A stretch of DNA of 64,000 nt, taken from NCBI GenBank assembly GCA_039000515.1, contig JBCFYV010000012.1, positions 16,200,479 through 16,264,478 of the forward strand. The letters run 5' to 3'. The notes beneath the pieces were generated by a model. That model saw only the letters and a program-made list of their open reading frames with translations, was not told the DNA's origin and did no database searches. Shown here piece after piece: positions 1-11,583 of the stretch. Position numbers and translations under genes: made by a program. This stretch comes from Timema cristinae (taxonomy: Eukaryota > Arthropoda > Insecta > Phasmatodea > Timematidae). Numbering within the stretch: position 1 is the first letter of the stretch; every line of letters begins with the position of its first letter.

Positions 1-1290
1 TTATTAAAAATATTAGTTTTTATTTTTACTATCTTAATACAATAAAATACCCTTTAATGATGATTAAAGTTAATCAAAAGATAACTAGGGATTGATTTGA
101 TTTTTAACTAATAATATGAATTTAGAGTGTTTAATTTGGCTAAATTTTAACCTGTATTTTGCGAGGGGTAGTTGGGGTTGATTCAAATTGAAAGCATTAT
201 TGAAATAAATCTTAAATTACAGCTTAAACCTATATTGTGTAATGTAGGTATATTTGTAAATCATTAAAATTTCTAACAATTTGCTTAGATTCAGATTCGA
301 GATTCAAAAATAAAATGTAGATTCGGATCCTAGAAATAGTTGATTTGACCCATCTCCACATGAAATCCAACAAAATATCTAGTTTAAGTATCATATGAAA
401 TAAATTGGGGTTGTGTGCATAGTTGTAGATAATTAAAACCAGTTTGGTGGTAAGAATTAAGTCATGTTTATTTAATCATCATTCTGGCCACTGGCGAGTA
501 AACATATATGTGATAGTGGCTGACTTTTCATCGTGTGTATTATGTTCTTATTTCTCTTTAAAAAAAATGTAATTTGTTTTATTTATTCCGAGTTTATTTG
601 CAATTCTAGTTTTGATTTTCAGTTTTTGAAGCACTTTAATGTGTTCATTAAAATATTTACAAGATTGTTCATGAGGTGAAAGTTTCAGAAGTAAGTATAC
701 ACTGAAACGTTTGAGTCCAAGTTTCCTATAAGAGTAGAAGAGTAGGGTAATAGGCACATTAAATTTTCTTCACTTAACAATTATTAATTCTTTTTTAAGA
801 GATTTTATTCATGTTTCTCTCTTTTGTCCGACAAAATAATGATTACGGATTAAGTTGTGCATTTCAAGTAGGCCTAACTTAGCAATTTTTGAATTAAAAA
901 ATCAAAACATTATACTCTGTTTATGAGTTGAAAGATTCAACCATCTAATCAAATAAAACACCGAATCCTTGAATCTCGAATATTTGTCAGGATTCGGTGA
1001 ATTCGAGTTGCCCATTTCTGATAAAAACCAGACAAAATAAGGGCACAGAATACAACGAACAATATGCTAAGTCACACGGTTTTGTTGCCTCTGAACCCAC
1101 TGCCGGCGGAAAGTGAGGAAACTCGTGGCAACAAGTAACTTTTGTAGAATGGTCACATCCTGCGACTGAAACAGAGGCCATATGTAGCATGATACATATT
1201 GCCTCTTGTTGCCGCATTGTAATGTTGCTTTAACACTTATTAGGTTTTGTGTTTAACAATGAAGAGACCCAATTGCTAAATGATCTTAGT
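1..1290. other. AT-rich spacer, no gene recognised
   Basis: No coding region or RNA gene is supported here. Near 285-355 and 960-1020 there are two short related stretches built on 'gattcgagattcaa'-like words ending in 'gacccatctc' or 'gttgcccatttctg'. They resemble the termini of hAT-type elements, but no matching partner end or target duplication could be paired. The open frames on either strand (for example 987-1217, minus) show no recognisable domain. Confidence 0.5.
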
Positions 1291-1733
1291 CGAGGTGTGG
1301 TAAGTTGAAGCAAAATTCGAAGCAAACTCAAATTGATTATAATGAAATATTATTGAAGCCGAATTGAAGTTAGAATATTTTGTGTTGGTTGTTTTACACT
1401 TGAAAAAATATTTTAGTATGGTTATTAAAATTACTTTATGCACTAAAATTACTAAAAAAAGGTTTTATTGTAGAATTGTTTGTAATATTTTGTGTTAATC
1501 TGACTACGATCAAAACATGCAATTCATTTACTTCAGATTTTTTCTAAATAAATATTATGTTGTAATGTACAAAATAGCTCAGAATGGCTATTATTGAACA
1601 TGAATTTACTATACTAGCTGTCAATATTTTTATTGGCAAAGCTGGAATTTATTTCAGGGTGAAGTTGAAGCTGATGTTTGTTTTGAAGCCAAGTCGAAAT
1701 TTTGAAGCTTTGCGCACTCCTAGATTTTTGAAT
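1291..1733. mobile_element. Candidate short MITE with diverged inverted ends
   Basis: The left end reads gaggtgtggtaagttgaagc. The right end, read on the minus strand, starts taggagtgcgcaaagcttc, so the two ends are imperfect inverted copies about 30 bp long. The shape and the 'ggtgygcaaagcttc' word resemble hAT termini, and no coding frame lies inside. I could not find a clean 8-bp target duplication, so the boundaries and class are tentative. Confidence 0.3.
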
Positions 1734-2039
1734 GATGGAAATTGATAAAAATAAAGAAATAGAAAAAATATACTTAAAAGTGCAAATTTAATGAAGAAAG
1801 CCCACCTAAATTATCATGTTTTATAAGATTGTTTCGAATTTGGAGATAAAATTAATATTCATATTAGAAAAATGTGGGTTAGACCCACCTCTAGTTTTGA
1901 CCTAATGTTTTATTCTCATTTTATGCATCTTTCCTTTTCAACATATCATCATAATTAATTATGAAAATAATTATGACTCAATTTGTTTTTCTAATTAATA
2001 TAATTTAACACACAGGCTATCAACAGCTTAATCCAAGAT

Positions 2040-2225
2040 GTAGGAATGTTGAAGAAAACTTAAGTGGATGTACACTTGTATTATCTAGGAGAGAGGACTG
2101 GAAAATTACCCTTGGTCCACTTGGCTGGAATTAAAACCCAGACCTTCCTGTCATTGACAAACCTTGTGTAATCCAAGTCTTAAGATCTTAGAGCACATGG
2201 TCGCGGTGGCTAAACAACTTGTTCA
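2040..2225 (-). repeat. Old tRNA-derived SINE fragment
   Basis: Read on the minus strand, the segment has a box A-like stretch (around 2195-2215, containing tagccaccgcgacc) followed about 50 bp later by a box B-like stretch (around 2125-2145, ggtctgggttttaattcc). This spacing is typical of a tRNA-derived SINE head. The copy is strongly diverged and has no clear tail. Confidence 0.4.
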
Positions 2226-3150
2226 ATTATAAAGGTTATATTTTGTTAACTTTTTATCATGTCATATATTTTTATAATTTTGTTATGATAGGCTATATTC
2301 TTTATATATGACCTGGTGCAGGAAAAGGGACCAAAGTTGAAAAGTGTAATATTACACGAGATCTATTTTTATCACCAAAGGTCGAAAAACTATATTTATG
2401 ATTTTTTTGTCTTTCCTGCCACCTAAATTATTTTATATATATTATCAAGTCGACACAGTTTAGTATTTTATCAATAGATGGCAGTAAAATGATATTTTAT
2501 AAACCAGTGTCACATTAAGAAAATAGACCTAAAGTTTCTTATGGGAGTTTAACATTGCCGAGTTTAGGTCCCTTTCCTGGAAAGAACAAATAAAGAAGAT
2601 TATAATACATAAGCTAACTCAAGCTTTTTGATATGAAAAATGTTAAACATATTTTATTACATAATTTTGAAATATTTTACTGTATTTTAAATATTATTCT
2701 TAAAATAAATTAAGTTGGCAATTATCCAGTTATCAGTGGTGTATTCTTATAAATTTAACAGGCATGATCTTATATAGTTTTCGAAAGAAAAGTTTGGTGA
2801 TCCCGCCTCACGAAAAATATAAAATATTGGCTATTTAGAGGTTATTTTTCATGTCCAAAAGAGTGAAAATAAAGAGTTGGTGTCAAGATTCTCTCCCACC
2901 CACATGCCAGATTCTCTCCTCCCTTCCCCCCTGACTCGTTTGATTTATAAACCATAAACAACTTTTTTCTAACTGTTGTTGAATTGTCTGTAAGGATTCT
3001 TACCTTTTTTGCTAGCTGGTGCACCTGTCTTAGAAAAGTCTGTTAATATCACTACACTAGAATATAGGCTACAGAGATCAACATAATAAAACTGTCACTG
3101 TCAAAGAAAATCACTTATATTAACACATTATAGTTTTTTGTCCAATTTTA
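2226..3150. other. AT-rich spacer, nothing recognised
   Basis: The segment is AT-rich with no supported gene, RNA or repeat. The short minus-strand open frame at 2842-3024 has no family signature and looks like a chance frame. Confidence 0.5.
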
Positions 3151-3284
3151 TTAGAAAGTGAAGTCCATTCTACGAGATTTCATTATAGAGGGGTCAATTA
3201 CTTTATTTTTAAAGAGAGTATTCTTTCTTAAATGTTTAAGAAGCTCTTTTTCAATTGAAATCATCGATAGTCCCGTTAATCTTT

Positions 3285-3384
3285 NNNNNNNNNNNNNNNN
3301 NNNNNNNNNNNNNNNNNNNNNNNNNNNNNNNNNNNNNNNNNNNNNNNNNNNNNNNNNNNNNNNNNNNNNNNNNNNNNNNNNNNN
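3285..3384. other. Assembly gap (100 N)
   Basis: There are exactly 100 N, a standard placeholder for a scaffold gap of unknown size. It interrupts a minus-strand coding-like fragment, so apparent proteins running across it are artefacts. Confidence 0.99.
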
Positions 3385-3725
3385 CACATTTTTTAATATG
3401 TTTACCTCTTAACTTATGAAGAGATTTACCTTCAAGTAACAAATGCTTAAGTCTGTGCACCCTTTTCTCTCGATACCACACATACTAATGAATGCTTTTC
3501 AACAAACCTCTGTTTGCAAACCATCGATCAAAATATGAAACTTGAATCAACTATGTGTGTAGCTTCTAAAACCTTAGGTGTGTGACGCTTTTCAGGACAA
3601 GATTTGATAAGCTCTTGTAGATAAATGGCTTGTTCGTCTTTAGTATGGAATGAAGAAAAGTGAGAAAGAATAGGCATATGATTATCTGGTGATACAATGC
3701 TGAAGCATTTCTTTCTACACCTGGA
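3385..3725 (-). pseudogene. Degraded coding fragment with REKRV...RGKH motif
   Basis: On the minus strand a cysteine-containing segment near 3700-3725 (CRKKCFSI) is followed by VCKQRF, then REKRVHRLK and KLRGKH just before the assembly gap. The combination of C-x2-3-C, VCK.xF, a basic EKRV helix and RGKH recalls a domain that recurs in arthropod and other invertebrate genomes and is often linked to repetitive elements. The family name is not certain. One in-frame stop separates the first and second halves near 3535. The continuation beyond the gap (3151-3284) shows no match I recognise. Likely an old element-derived or pseudogenised exon. Confidence 0.4.
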
Positions 3726-4100
3726 ACAAATAAAAAATCATTTTCGTAAGTCTCAAGTGTAACCTTAATATGCTAAATGCACACTGACATCAAACACCCC
3801 ATACTACATACTTAAATGGGATCATATTTATAACATTTTAAAAGGCAGTTATTTAATATTTATATAGTAACTAATCTTATATTATTACTAGCAAAGGAAA
3901 TATTTGTCTACAGTCATCGCCATTTATTCTTGCTGGCACAAGTTTCCCTGAGTATGTGAACTGCTCCAAGCTTTCTACTTTTGCTTTTTTCATTACATTT
4001 ATTTTATAAATCTCAGGATATCCTTGATGTTTCTTACTTTAGGTTTGCATTTTCATCTGCCAATTTATTGTGTTATTTACTCTTTTAACAACAGATAAGG

Positions 4101-4378
4101 TGACCTGGTGGTCTAGGGGTAAGGTGTCAGACTTCTGTGCTGGTGGCCGGGGTTCAATCCTCGGCCCCGGCACAAATTTATCTGATTACCAAACCCTTCC
4201 TCCACCTCTGACAAGACATCTTGTGAATGTGGGGAATGCCCTGCCTCCACCGTGGTTCGGATTCCATGTTAAACTGTAGGTCCTTCATTTCATCTCACAC
4301 TCACCCTACCATTACACATTAGTGTAAGTGCGTATAACCCGAAAGGGTAGTAAGACGCGGTGCTAATAATAATAATAA
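4101..4378 (+). repeat. SINE family 1, full length
   Basis: The head gacctggtggtctagggg (box A) with ggggttcaatcctcgg (box B) is tRNA-like, followed by a body of about 200 bp. The 3' tail is cccgaaagggtagtaagacg and then an ATA-rich microsatellite. This is the best-preserved plus-strand copy of family 1 in the window. Confidence 0.9.
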
Positions 4379-4477
4379 CAGATAAAGCAAAACACTGACA
4401 GCTGTTTCATGTATACATGAAAACATAACACCAAGGATAATAATATAATAGCAGCCTTCTAGAGATTCCAGTGCTGT

Positions 4478-5060
4478 TTATTTTTGCGTTGAAACAGTGC
4501 ACTCTATCATTACAAACTCACGCTGCCAAACTGTCATTTCTAAAATGCCCCGACTCCTGGAGAAAAGGTGTTTTAGGAATGACTGAAAATTTAATATTGC
4601 AGTTGTATTCATACTAGGAGTCAGAAGAACGTTCCTTTTAGCATGAAATGGTGCATCTTGGTATAAGGAATCGCCAGGTACCAATAAGTCTAATTGTTAG
4701 AGTTGTGGAACAAAATGTGCCCTCCTTTATTGCTATTTCAGCCTCTAGAACTCGTGTGCCAAGTTTCTCTTTGAGGGAGGATATGAATCTAATATATTGC
4801 CTAATTAGTTTGTCTGCATAGAAAACAGTGGTATCCCTATGTTGTGAGTTTTCAGAGAACATAGTTAATTCTGCTAAAATATATACATTATAGTCAAATC
4901 CAGTAAGAGCTGTCTTGATGACAAGAGGTTCAATAAGCCTATACATGCTTCTCTCCATCATGTCTTCTTTAGCTTTTAAAAAATGTATGATTAAAGAGCT
5001 ATACCCAAACCATAACGCTGATATTGTTCGGAATGAACTGGCCACCCACCTGGTGCCTAA
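4478..5060 (-). pseudogene. Unknown coding-like fragment, frame-broken
   Basis: The minus strand is open from 5045 to 4638 (135 codons, including FLKAKEDMMERSMYRLIEP and TALTGFDYNVYILAELTMF). A second frame overlaps it at 4684-4478 and continues to a TAA. The amino-acid composition is coding-like, with amphipathic helices and few low-complexity runs. The second frame appears to continue the first after a frameshift near 4680. No family was recognised. It could be the remains of a transposon-borne protein or an exon of a host gene. Function unknown. Confidence 0.35.
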
Positions 5061-5129
5061 AATAAAACAATTAAAAAAAAAAAAAATTGTTGATCAAGCT
5101 CCCCAGCAATCAGCTAATTGGCATTAATT

Positions 5130-6500
5130 TCTCAGTGACCTGTTCAAACTGTACAACTTGTCTCTGAATATTTTGAAATGATTTCACCAACCTACCTTAT
5201 ATACAGTGTCAGCTGAAGCCAACTCTAATCTGCAATTCATGCAATGCCATATTATAATATTTGTATACAATGATAACAATTTTTGTGCCACTCCAGAGTC
5301 TTTACCCAGTGTAACACTGGCAATACCGTTTGTAAAAGCCACCAAATGTTAATTGAAGTATTCTCTGTTAAACCCGTGTTGGTTCAAGCAGCATGGCAAA
5401 CTCTGAAATAGTGTCTCATCTTTTTGATCAACTAGTTCAGATAGGTCAAAAAATAGTTGGGCGTTAGTTCTTTACTAATCTCACATTTTTTTAAAACCCC
5501 ATCAGAGCTTACTCAGAACCTAGGGTGGTTGACTCGTCAATAATAATTGACAGTTTTCCAGACACATCTTTGATTTTTTTTTTTTAAGATTCGAGCCTTA
5601 ATTTCTTTTGAAACATGGTCTATTATCTTTACAGCACTGTATGGCGAACGCAAACCGACACCAATATCCACCCCATTTAATTGTTGAAGTTCAAGTAAAC
5701 CAAAATGATAAGAATAAGGTCAGTTATCTTGCAAAATTTAATAAGCTGACCTACATATTGATTTCATTGATTCACATTGAGCTGCACTCATTGATTTACG
5801 AAAAAATTAAATTGATAGATTTTTATATGTATCGAGAATTTTCTATGCAATATTATGGAAATTTGATTGTTTGTGTTCAGTAATCTTTTTTCTTTGAAAG
5901 TTTAGCCGGTCTGATCTGTTTGATCCATAAAAAAATGAATGTTTTGAACACTATTCATTTGAAAGAGATACGTTCTTTTTTGAATGCCCCTAATTGAGTT
6001 AATTCACAGAATACTTTACAACTTAGCTTGCCATTTTGACAATCAAGCCACGAAAAAGCTTCTTTTTTTCTTGTTCCCTTATCTTCAATCCAAATATTCA
6101 ACCCTCACATTGTGATCCTGCTTCCTTAAGATAGGCCTTAAATAAAATTTGAAATTGTAATTTAGAAAGCAACCTTTACTTCGTTTACAAATTTTACTTT
6201 ATATTCAACTGTTAAATTTATCAATTCTTTCTGATCTGTGTTAAAAGTGAAAATAAATATTACCCGTTTGGATTTATCATTCTGGGATTCTTATTAAAGA
6301 TAACTTATTTAATGAGGTAATAGGCAATTTATAATTATTTACATAGCTAATCTCTAAAATGATCCAAGGCCGGCTCTAAATGATAGATCTAACTGCACAA
6401 GTATATCTCTCATGTCTGAGGTTGTGTAATTCATCCCCTAGGGCCTAGATGGTACAAGTATATCGCTGCAAGCTTATCTCCCTTGTGAACATTTCGGTTT
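5130..6500. other. AT-rich spacer, nothing recognised
   Basis: There is no supported gene. The plus-strand open frame at 5608-5883 is AT-rich, lacks any domain signature and is probably chance. A run of T lies at 5574-5585. Confidence 0.45.
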
Positions 6501-6529
6501 GAATAATGTCATCACAAGAATATGTTGCA

Positions 6530-6600
6530 ATTGCGGCTGTAGCTCGGGTGGAGGGCTTGAGCACCCTGGTTCTGAAGCACCTGAGTACAACATATTTAAT
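6530..6600 (+). repeat. tRNA-like SINE head fragment
   Basis: The stretch ggctgtagctcgggtggag resembles a tRNA 5' half with box A, and ccctggttctgaagc resembles box B, spaced about 25 bp apart. There is no acceptor-stem pairing, so this is not a functional tRNA. It is most likely a short SINE relic. Confidence 0.35.
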
Positions 6601-6704
6601 AGAAGGCTAGAAAAATTGGGAATATTAGCTTTCACTAATATAATTTTAATGCTTTTTAAAGTCTACGTTTTGTTCCACGCAGAGATATGTGAACGGGAAT
6701 AAAA

Positions 6705-8400
6705 TGGCTGAGTAATAAACAATATTCAATCAACACATTTATTTTTAAAGTTTTATATTAAGTTCGTGACAGTTCGGACATGGAGTAGAATGCATAGCAC
6801 TCAAGAAATTGTAAAATAGTTATTTCTTGGTTATGAGAGAAGATTGTATTGAACCCCAATAATCATTAAAAAAATATTGATAGCCTTTTGAGGCATCACT
6901 TTTTTTAGAGGTAGAATAATTATCTCTACACCATTTTAACATTTAAATAAAAGACTTGGCTGCTACTGGGTCAAACAATAGATTTTACTAATTATCATAT
7001 AAGCTAACTCAATAATTTTATTTAACACATTATTTGATTCACCAAACACAATGTAAAAAAAGTATATAAGTATAAAATAATATAACAAAATTGTACAAAT
7101 ACAGGCAGTGACACAATATTATCCTGTAGATACTGTCAAGGAGTATTTTCACAAAATTGTCTATATGCTTTGCTGAGCTACCAGAAAACATGTACAGCTG
7201 CATCAACTTTGCAACCAAATCACTGAAGCATTTTTTAAGTTCTTACAAACAAATATATTTTTGTGGGCATATTTTTACAATTTCAATATTTTCCCAAAGG
7301 GTTTGCATACAAATCAAAAAAATAACCTGAAAAATTAAGCTTATTAATAAATTACTCTCAAATTGTATGTGTTTTTGTAACAAAATCAAAATTAAATATA
7401 TCATACATAGGGCTCAAACAATTTCCTTGAAAAAAAAAAAAAACTAATGTCTTTCAAATACCAATGCCCGATGATACCAATATTCCACACGTATAAATTC
7501 CATTCAAGAGGGTTGGCTTGGTTCTGACAGTTGTAGCTGGAGGGAAAGCTGGATTGATATCCTGTAAAATAACAAAAAAAAATAGGCCTACATAAACATT
7601 TTTACAGTTGTAAATCATGGTTTAAAGAAGTAGGGTTAGTCATATTTACCTGTTAATAAGGCCATAGCCAGTTTTTTTGGGGGGCAGTTCAACCCCCATT
7701 CCCCCGAAAGTTAACGAACAAAATAAACATGGCTTTATTCTGTTTAGAGGTCAAGCAACAAAGCTGGGTAGCCTATGGGAAAATATCGACAGAGGAAAAA
7801 GTACATTTGGCTAATGAGTTGGCTATTAAGTTAAATAGAAATGAGAGGAATCAAATAATTAATGATAGTAAGGATTTCATCTCTGGGTCCCCACCCCGAC
7901 TATAACTGTAAAATCACTACAGAAAGATTTTAAAGGTGTTTATTAACCACATATTTTTTCTAGCCTCCAGCAGTTGGAGAATGTTTCTCCAAACCATCCC
8001 TGAATGTTTGATGGCTACCTTCTTGCCTTCTGGAGAAGAAATTGTTAAGATAAAACACTAATAAACACATTTTAAAATTAGTTTTCACTGCCTCAAACAC
8101 CTTCAGCAAGTCACATTATGAACAAATGGCTGACTTGTATTGGGTGGATTTGGTGGTAAGAGATTATTTTACCACTAAATAATAGTTTGTACAGGGTTTT
8201 ACCCTGATGACTCATACCCAGCGCCAGTTTGGTGGGTCGACAAGACAAGTTGAGATAAGATTAGATTGTGACCTTGTAACTGTGAGTTAGTACAAGAGGT
8301 TATTGACCCTATTCATATTTGATGCCAGTTTGACAGCTCTACAAGTCAAGACTCGTATCTACGTGTAAGGGATAGAAAGGTTTTTGCGTGAATAAAACAC
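6705..8400. other. AT-rich spacer flanking the Polinton
   Basis: No gene is supported. Around 7665-7710 a G-run followed by 'cagttcaaccccc' resembles the end of an unidentified DNA element, and 7430-7445 is an A-run. The segment 8206-8240 (gactcatacccagcgccag) recurs with small changes near 50776. The left terminus of the Polinton-like element should lie between about 8.2 and 8.5 kb, but no terminal inverted repeat could be paired. Confidence 0.4.
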
Positions 8401-8582
8401 AACATTACAAAACATGTCTTTATTATACATTACAGGTTTTACAGACATGCATTAAAGGTTACACAGACATACATAATATTTACTATACACTTTTACAGGA
8501 ATAACGCATATACTCGTTCATACGTTTTTCTAGTGTCTCTTAGCTTTGTTGGTAAAATTGTTTTTAGTTCACAATACAGCAT

Positions 8583-8894
8583 TTAATAGTCCAAACCGAT
8601 GACTTGACGTGTATAGTAGGTAGTACTGATACGATTCAGGTTTCTGATGTTCGTTTCAACCGTAGGTTGTTTGAGGTTGATGACATCTGCTGATTTTGTT
8701 AGCGTGTCGCATACACCCACGACGAGTGTGTCAATAAAATCGTTGCAATAGCATACGACGAGTGTCGTCGGCATATCCCGTTGGTTGACGGCGGCGTTGA
8801 TGAGGTCCCACCCCTCACAAAGACGTGCACAAATAGGTGTTAGGTAGGTGACCCGTTTGAGTCCGGCATCTTGTTTCTCGCCGATGACGACCAT
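8583..8894 (-). CDS. Hypothetical Polinton ORF, 103 codons
   Basis: This is an intact minus-strand frame, the last in the element and just upstream of a minus-strand AATAAA-type signal near 8437. It begins MVVIGEKQDAGLKRVTYL and may start further upstream, because the preceding codons (HVGDR) are in frame. There is no signal peptide, membrane segment or family match I can name. Composition is ordinary (two Cys pairs, few low-complexity runs). It is likely an accessory gene of the Polinton, function unknown. It is notable for being uninterrupted among decayed neighbours. Confidence 0.5.
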   Translation of the reverse strand: MVVIGEKQDAGLKRVTYLTPICARLCEGWDLINAAVNQRDMPTTLVVCYCNDFIDTLVVGVCDTLTKSADVINLKQPTVETNIRNLNRISTTYYTRQVIGLDY

Positions 8895-8899
8895 ACGGT

Positions 8900-9330
8900 C
8901 ACCTACATGCGTCTCAGAGAGATTTCATGATTAGTCAGACTAATCTTCTGAGGATGTTGCGTGTTGCTGAAAACTTTGATATAACTGACTTGTAGCTGCT
9001 CAGTTCTTGCCACTCTGTACGTTTATACACCGAACAGTTCTCTCAGCATTTTTCTAACTGGACATAGGGGCGTAAAGTTGTTCTTGACACTCATGCCGAC
9101 GATGACTCGTTTGGCGTCGACTAAGTCCAGCAGGAACAAAGTGTTGAAAATACTGGTGATGGTGAGTGGCTTCCCGGCTTTGCTTTGCGGGTGCAAACGT
9201 CTTGACCTTCCATATGTTTGTTCGCTTCGACGACTGTCCTGCTTATGGCCGTCAAGCCGTAGGGATGCCCCTTTTATAGGCGCACGCTGATTGGACGCAG
9301 CCTCTTGAAGGGCGGCAGGACCCTACAGTC
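8900..9330 (-). pseudogene. Degraded Polinton coding region, unidentified
   Basis: Between the terminal ORF and the protease, the minus strand shows coding-like text in one frame (for example KNNFTPLCPVRKMLRELFGV, ending near 9030) preceded by a basic segment. There is no intact start, and no family was recognised with confidence. A small single-stranded-DNA-binding or coactivator-like protein sits in this position in some related elements, but the sequence here does not prove that. Confidence 0.3.
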
Positions 9331-9760
9331 TTGAAAAATGTGTTGTAATAACTCACCACATTAGCGTCGTTGCTTGTATGATTGGCGGACGAGAATAGGG
9401 TTAGGAAAGTTTTCATTGGAATATTCTGGGCGCGATAGAGAAGGTGCACGAGACATTAATGGCCGCAAATGTCCGAGGCTGTGCTTTGAAGTTGTAGCGT
9501 ACTCTAAGACGTGCGGGAAGTGTTTTGCGTATAAATTCCAAATGTGACTTTATACGGGGTGGAAAACCATAAATGTCAAAATATTCTCCCACGCCGTTCT
9601 TGTTGATAGAGATGGTGACCCAATGCGTTCTTAGACTTGGTGTGGTAGATGCATGTTGATGACGAGAGCGGCAGGTCACGCTATTGGGGGTAGTTGATAA
9701 GCAGGGAAAACACCTGACCGTGCAGAACGGAACCACGGGTTTGTTTTCAGCGCACGTTTT
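9330..9760 (-). pseudogene. Adenain-like maturation protease (Polinton PRO)
   Basis: The product is a cysteine protease of the adenovirus-endopeptidase fold that cleaves capsid precursors. On the minus strand HWVTISI carries the expected catalytic His, followed by GEYFDIYGFPP, the conserved block that contains the catalytic Asp/Glu region. Further on, NIPMKTF and NDANVVSYYN match the C-terminal part of the family. The block that should hold the catalytic Cys (about 9440-9480) falls where the frame shifts, and the Cys is not readable in its usual context. The copy is therefore presumed inactive. It is co-linear with an upstream accessory domain and lies after the capsid gene. Confidence 0.75.
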
Positions 9761-10255
9761 ATGGTGTGCGTGTCCATCTTCAATCATCCAATCTCGAATT
9801 CCCCAAACGATGGAGGCCGAACAGAAATTCCACACTGAACTATGTGCCATGCACATGGTGCAGCGTAATTTAAATGTTCTCAAAGACAAACAACCTCTGT
9901 CGTACAGATTTTCGACAGGCGTAGGCGTGTATTTGTCTAGAAAATATATTTTTTCTGCTCCCTTAACGTAGATGGTTTCTGCATGCGTTGTGTCGAGGGA
10001 GATGAGAGATTCGAGCAGACTGTAATCCACATCACCGCTATCCCAGGGAATACCTTGCAGATTGTTGACGATATAGTCGGCTTGCTTTTTAGCAGCTGCG
10101 GAAAGTTCCTCAATAGCGTATGGGGGTTTTAAAATCCAATGTTGAAATAATGTACCGCATACAGATAAAACAATCAGATCCTTGACAACAAACTCTTTGC
10201 TGTCGTTGAAGAAGCTCTGGAAATCTACAATGACGTCTATGATTTAAATAAAGGG
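9760..10255 (-). pseudogene. Accessory domain upstream of the protease
   Basis: The minus strand encodes FVVKDLIVL, KPPYAIEELSAAAKKQ, GIPWDSGDVDYSLLESL and TIYVKGAEKIYFLDK, then a Cys/His-rich stretch ending in a W near 9805. The order VVKxL / KPPY / G(I)xWxxG / IYVKG / C-H-C-A-x-W matches an uncharacterised domain that recurs in invertebrate genomes in repetitive contexts (recalled, not searched). From 10030 to 9413 it shares one open frame with the protease-like block, so it is either a fusion or two genes merged by frameshifts. Function unknown. Confidence 0.5.
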
Positions 10256-10280
10256 TGTAAGGAGCGGGATGTCGCTTATA

Positions 10281-11494
10281 TTAACTCCCATAATCTGTCA
10301 CAACGTTTCTGTCCTTGCCAATGGTGATGATGTTGGCAAACTCCCCGTACACGATAACGACGGTTTCGGTGAGAGCTCTGATGAAGCTCACTTGGATTTT
10401 CAGCGAGCCATGCCTCGTCAAATTCCATTGCGATGTCATGTGGGCAGACAGATTAGGTGTGAGATAGAAAGCTACGAGATTATATCCCTTTGGGAAGGTT
10501 TCTGGTGTGATGTCAGCACTTGTATGACGGCACTTGTTCCCCGTCCACGTTCCGTGAGAAATGGTTCATGCCTTAGATTTGGAAATTGAATGGGTTCTTC
10601 GTGGCGGCTCCGTTGAATGCTGCGTTTGATACAAATCCCACGATGCATCGTTTGGGTAATTGTCCTGTGAATACGTTGTCCAGTGATTTTACTTTCACAC
10701 CCATAGGAATAGTGAGGGTTATTACTTTCACGTGGGTGATGGGATACTTTGCGGGACTGACGTTTAATGCCTTGGCATGTGCCAACAGTGTAGAAGGTGC
10801 TACTTTGACACTTCGCACTAGAAGCACTGCTTCAGTGATGTGAACCTTAAAGTGAGAGATTTCATGAATGGCCATAAGACTATTGAAAGGACCAACTTGA
10901 CTCTGAGTTCGGTTCCGTTCAAAAGGTATTTCTCTTGGTTAAACACATCACCGTTAGATACCCCAAAAGATCCACCGTCTTACTTTTTGCGGTGAGACTG
11001 CGACGGGCCTCAAATCCCTTGTTGACTGTGTTAGCCTCCTCAAAGTTTCCGGGGCAGTCTGTGAACCACAGACCGCAAGTCAAGTGTGATCTTTTGGCAA
11101 CACTGTTGTAATTGAGCAAAGTCTCAATGTTCGATCCATAACCATACGTGTTGCTAGATGTCGAGAGTAGCTTTTGGTTTAAAAACACATCCACCTGTGT
11201 GAATAGTGAATGCAATCAGATGTTGACGGGAGCGATTTGATATACCGTTGTGAAAGTTCCACCATCGGGTTTCATGATGGCCACCCTGAGGTAAAGCATA
11301 GTCTGTGAATGATCGATATAGAACTTGCCTTGACCGGTAACGGTAAATTTGATGGGCGAATCATCGGTGAGGGAAGAGACACGTTTGTATTGGAACCATT
11401 GTCCACTTTCAAGACTGGTTTGCATGGGTTGGACGGTAAAGAGATCTAGTCCACTGCTGGCACACTCGCAGGGCTGGGGGTGTATAAACGACAT
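10281..11494 (-). pseudogene. Major capsid protein (hexon-like, double jelly roll)
   Basis: This is the virion shell protein of the Polinton/adintovirus group. It starts at ATG 11494 with a Cys-rich leader, then LDLFTVQPMQTSLESGQW, the most conserved N-terminal block. It continues with HSLFTQVDVFLN, LLAHAKAL, GQLPKRCIVGFV and KNPFNF, and a C-terminal block reading toward DYG and TAA at 10281-10283. The length (about 400 codons) fits the family. A TGA at 11216-11218 interrupts the reading frame without shifting it, a stop precedes the third block, and the C-terminal quarter is in another frame. It therefore cannot give a full protein by plain translation. Neighbours are the pX-like gene (upstream) and the protease region (downstream). 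Confidence 0.88.
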
Positions 11495-11583
11495 TTCAAC
11501 TGAAAAGACATACCACTTCTTTCATGACCTTTTTACGTCGGGAAATGACAGAAGACTGACGTTGTTGCTTCTTATGACGCCCT

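Noticed and set aside
987..1217. Minus-strand 76-codon open frame with several Cys/His residues
   Set aside because: No spacing typical of a zinc finger, no neighbours and no recognisable domain; treated as a chance frame.
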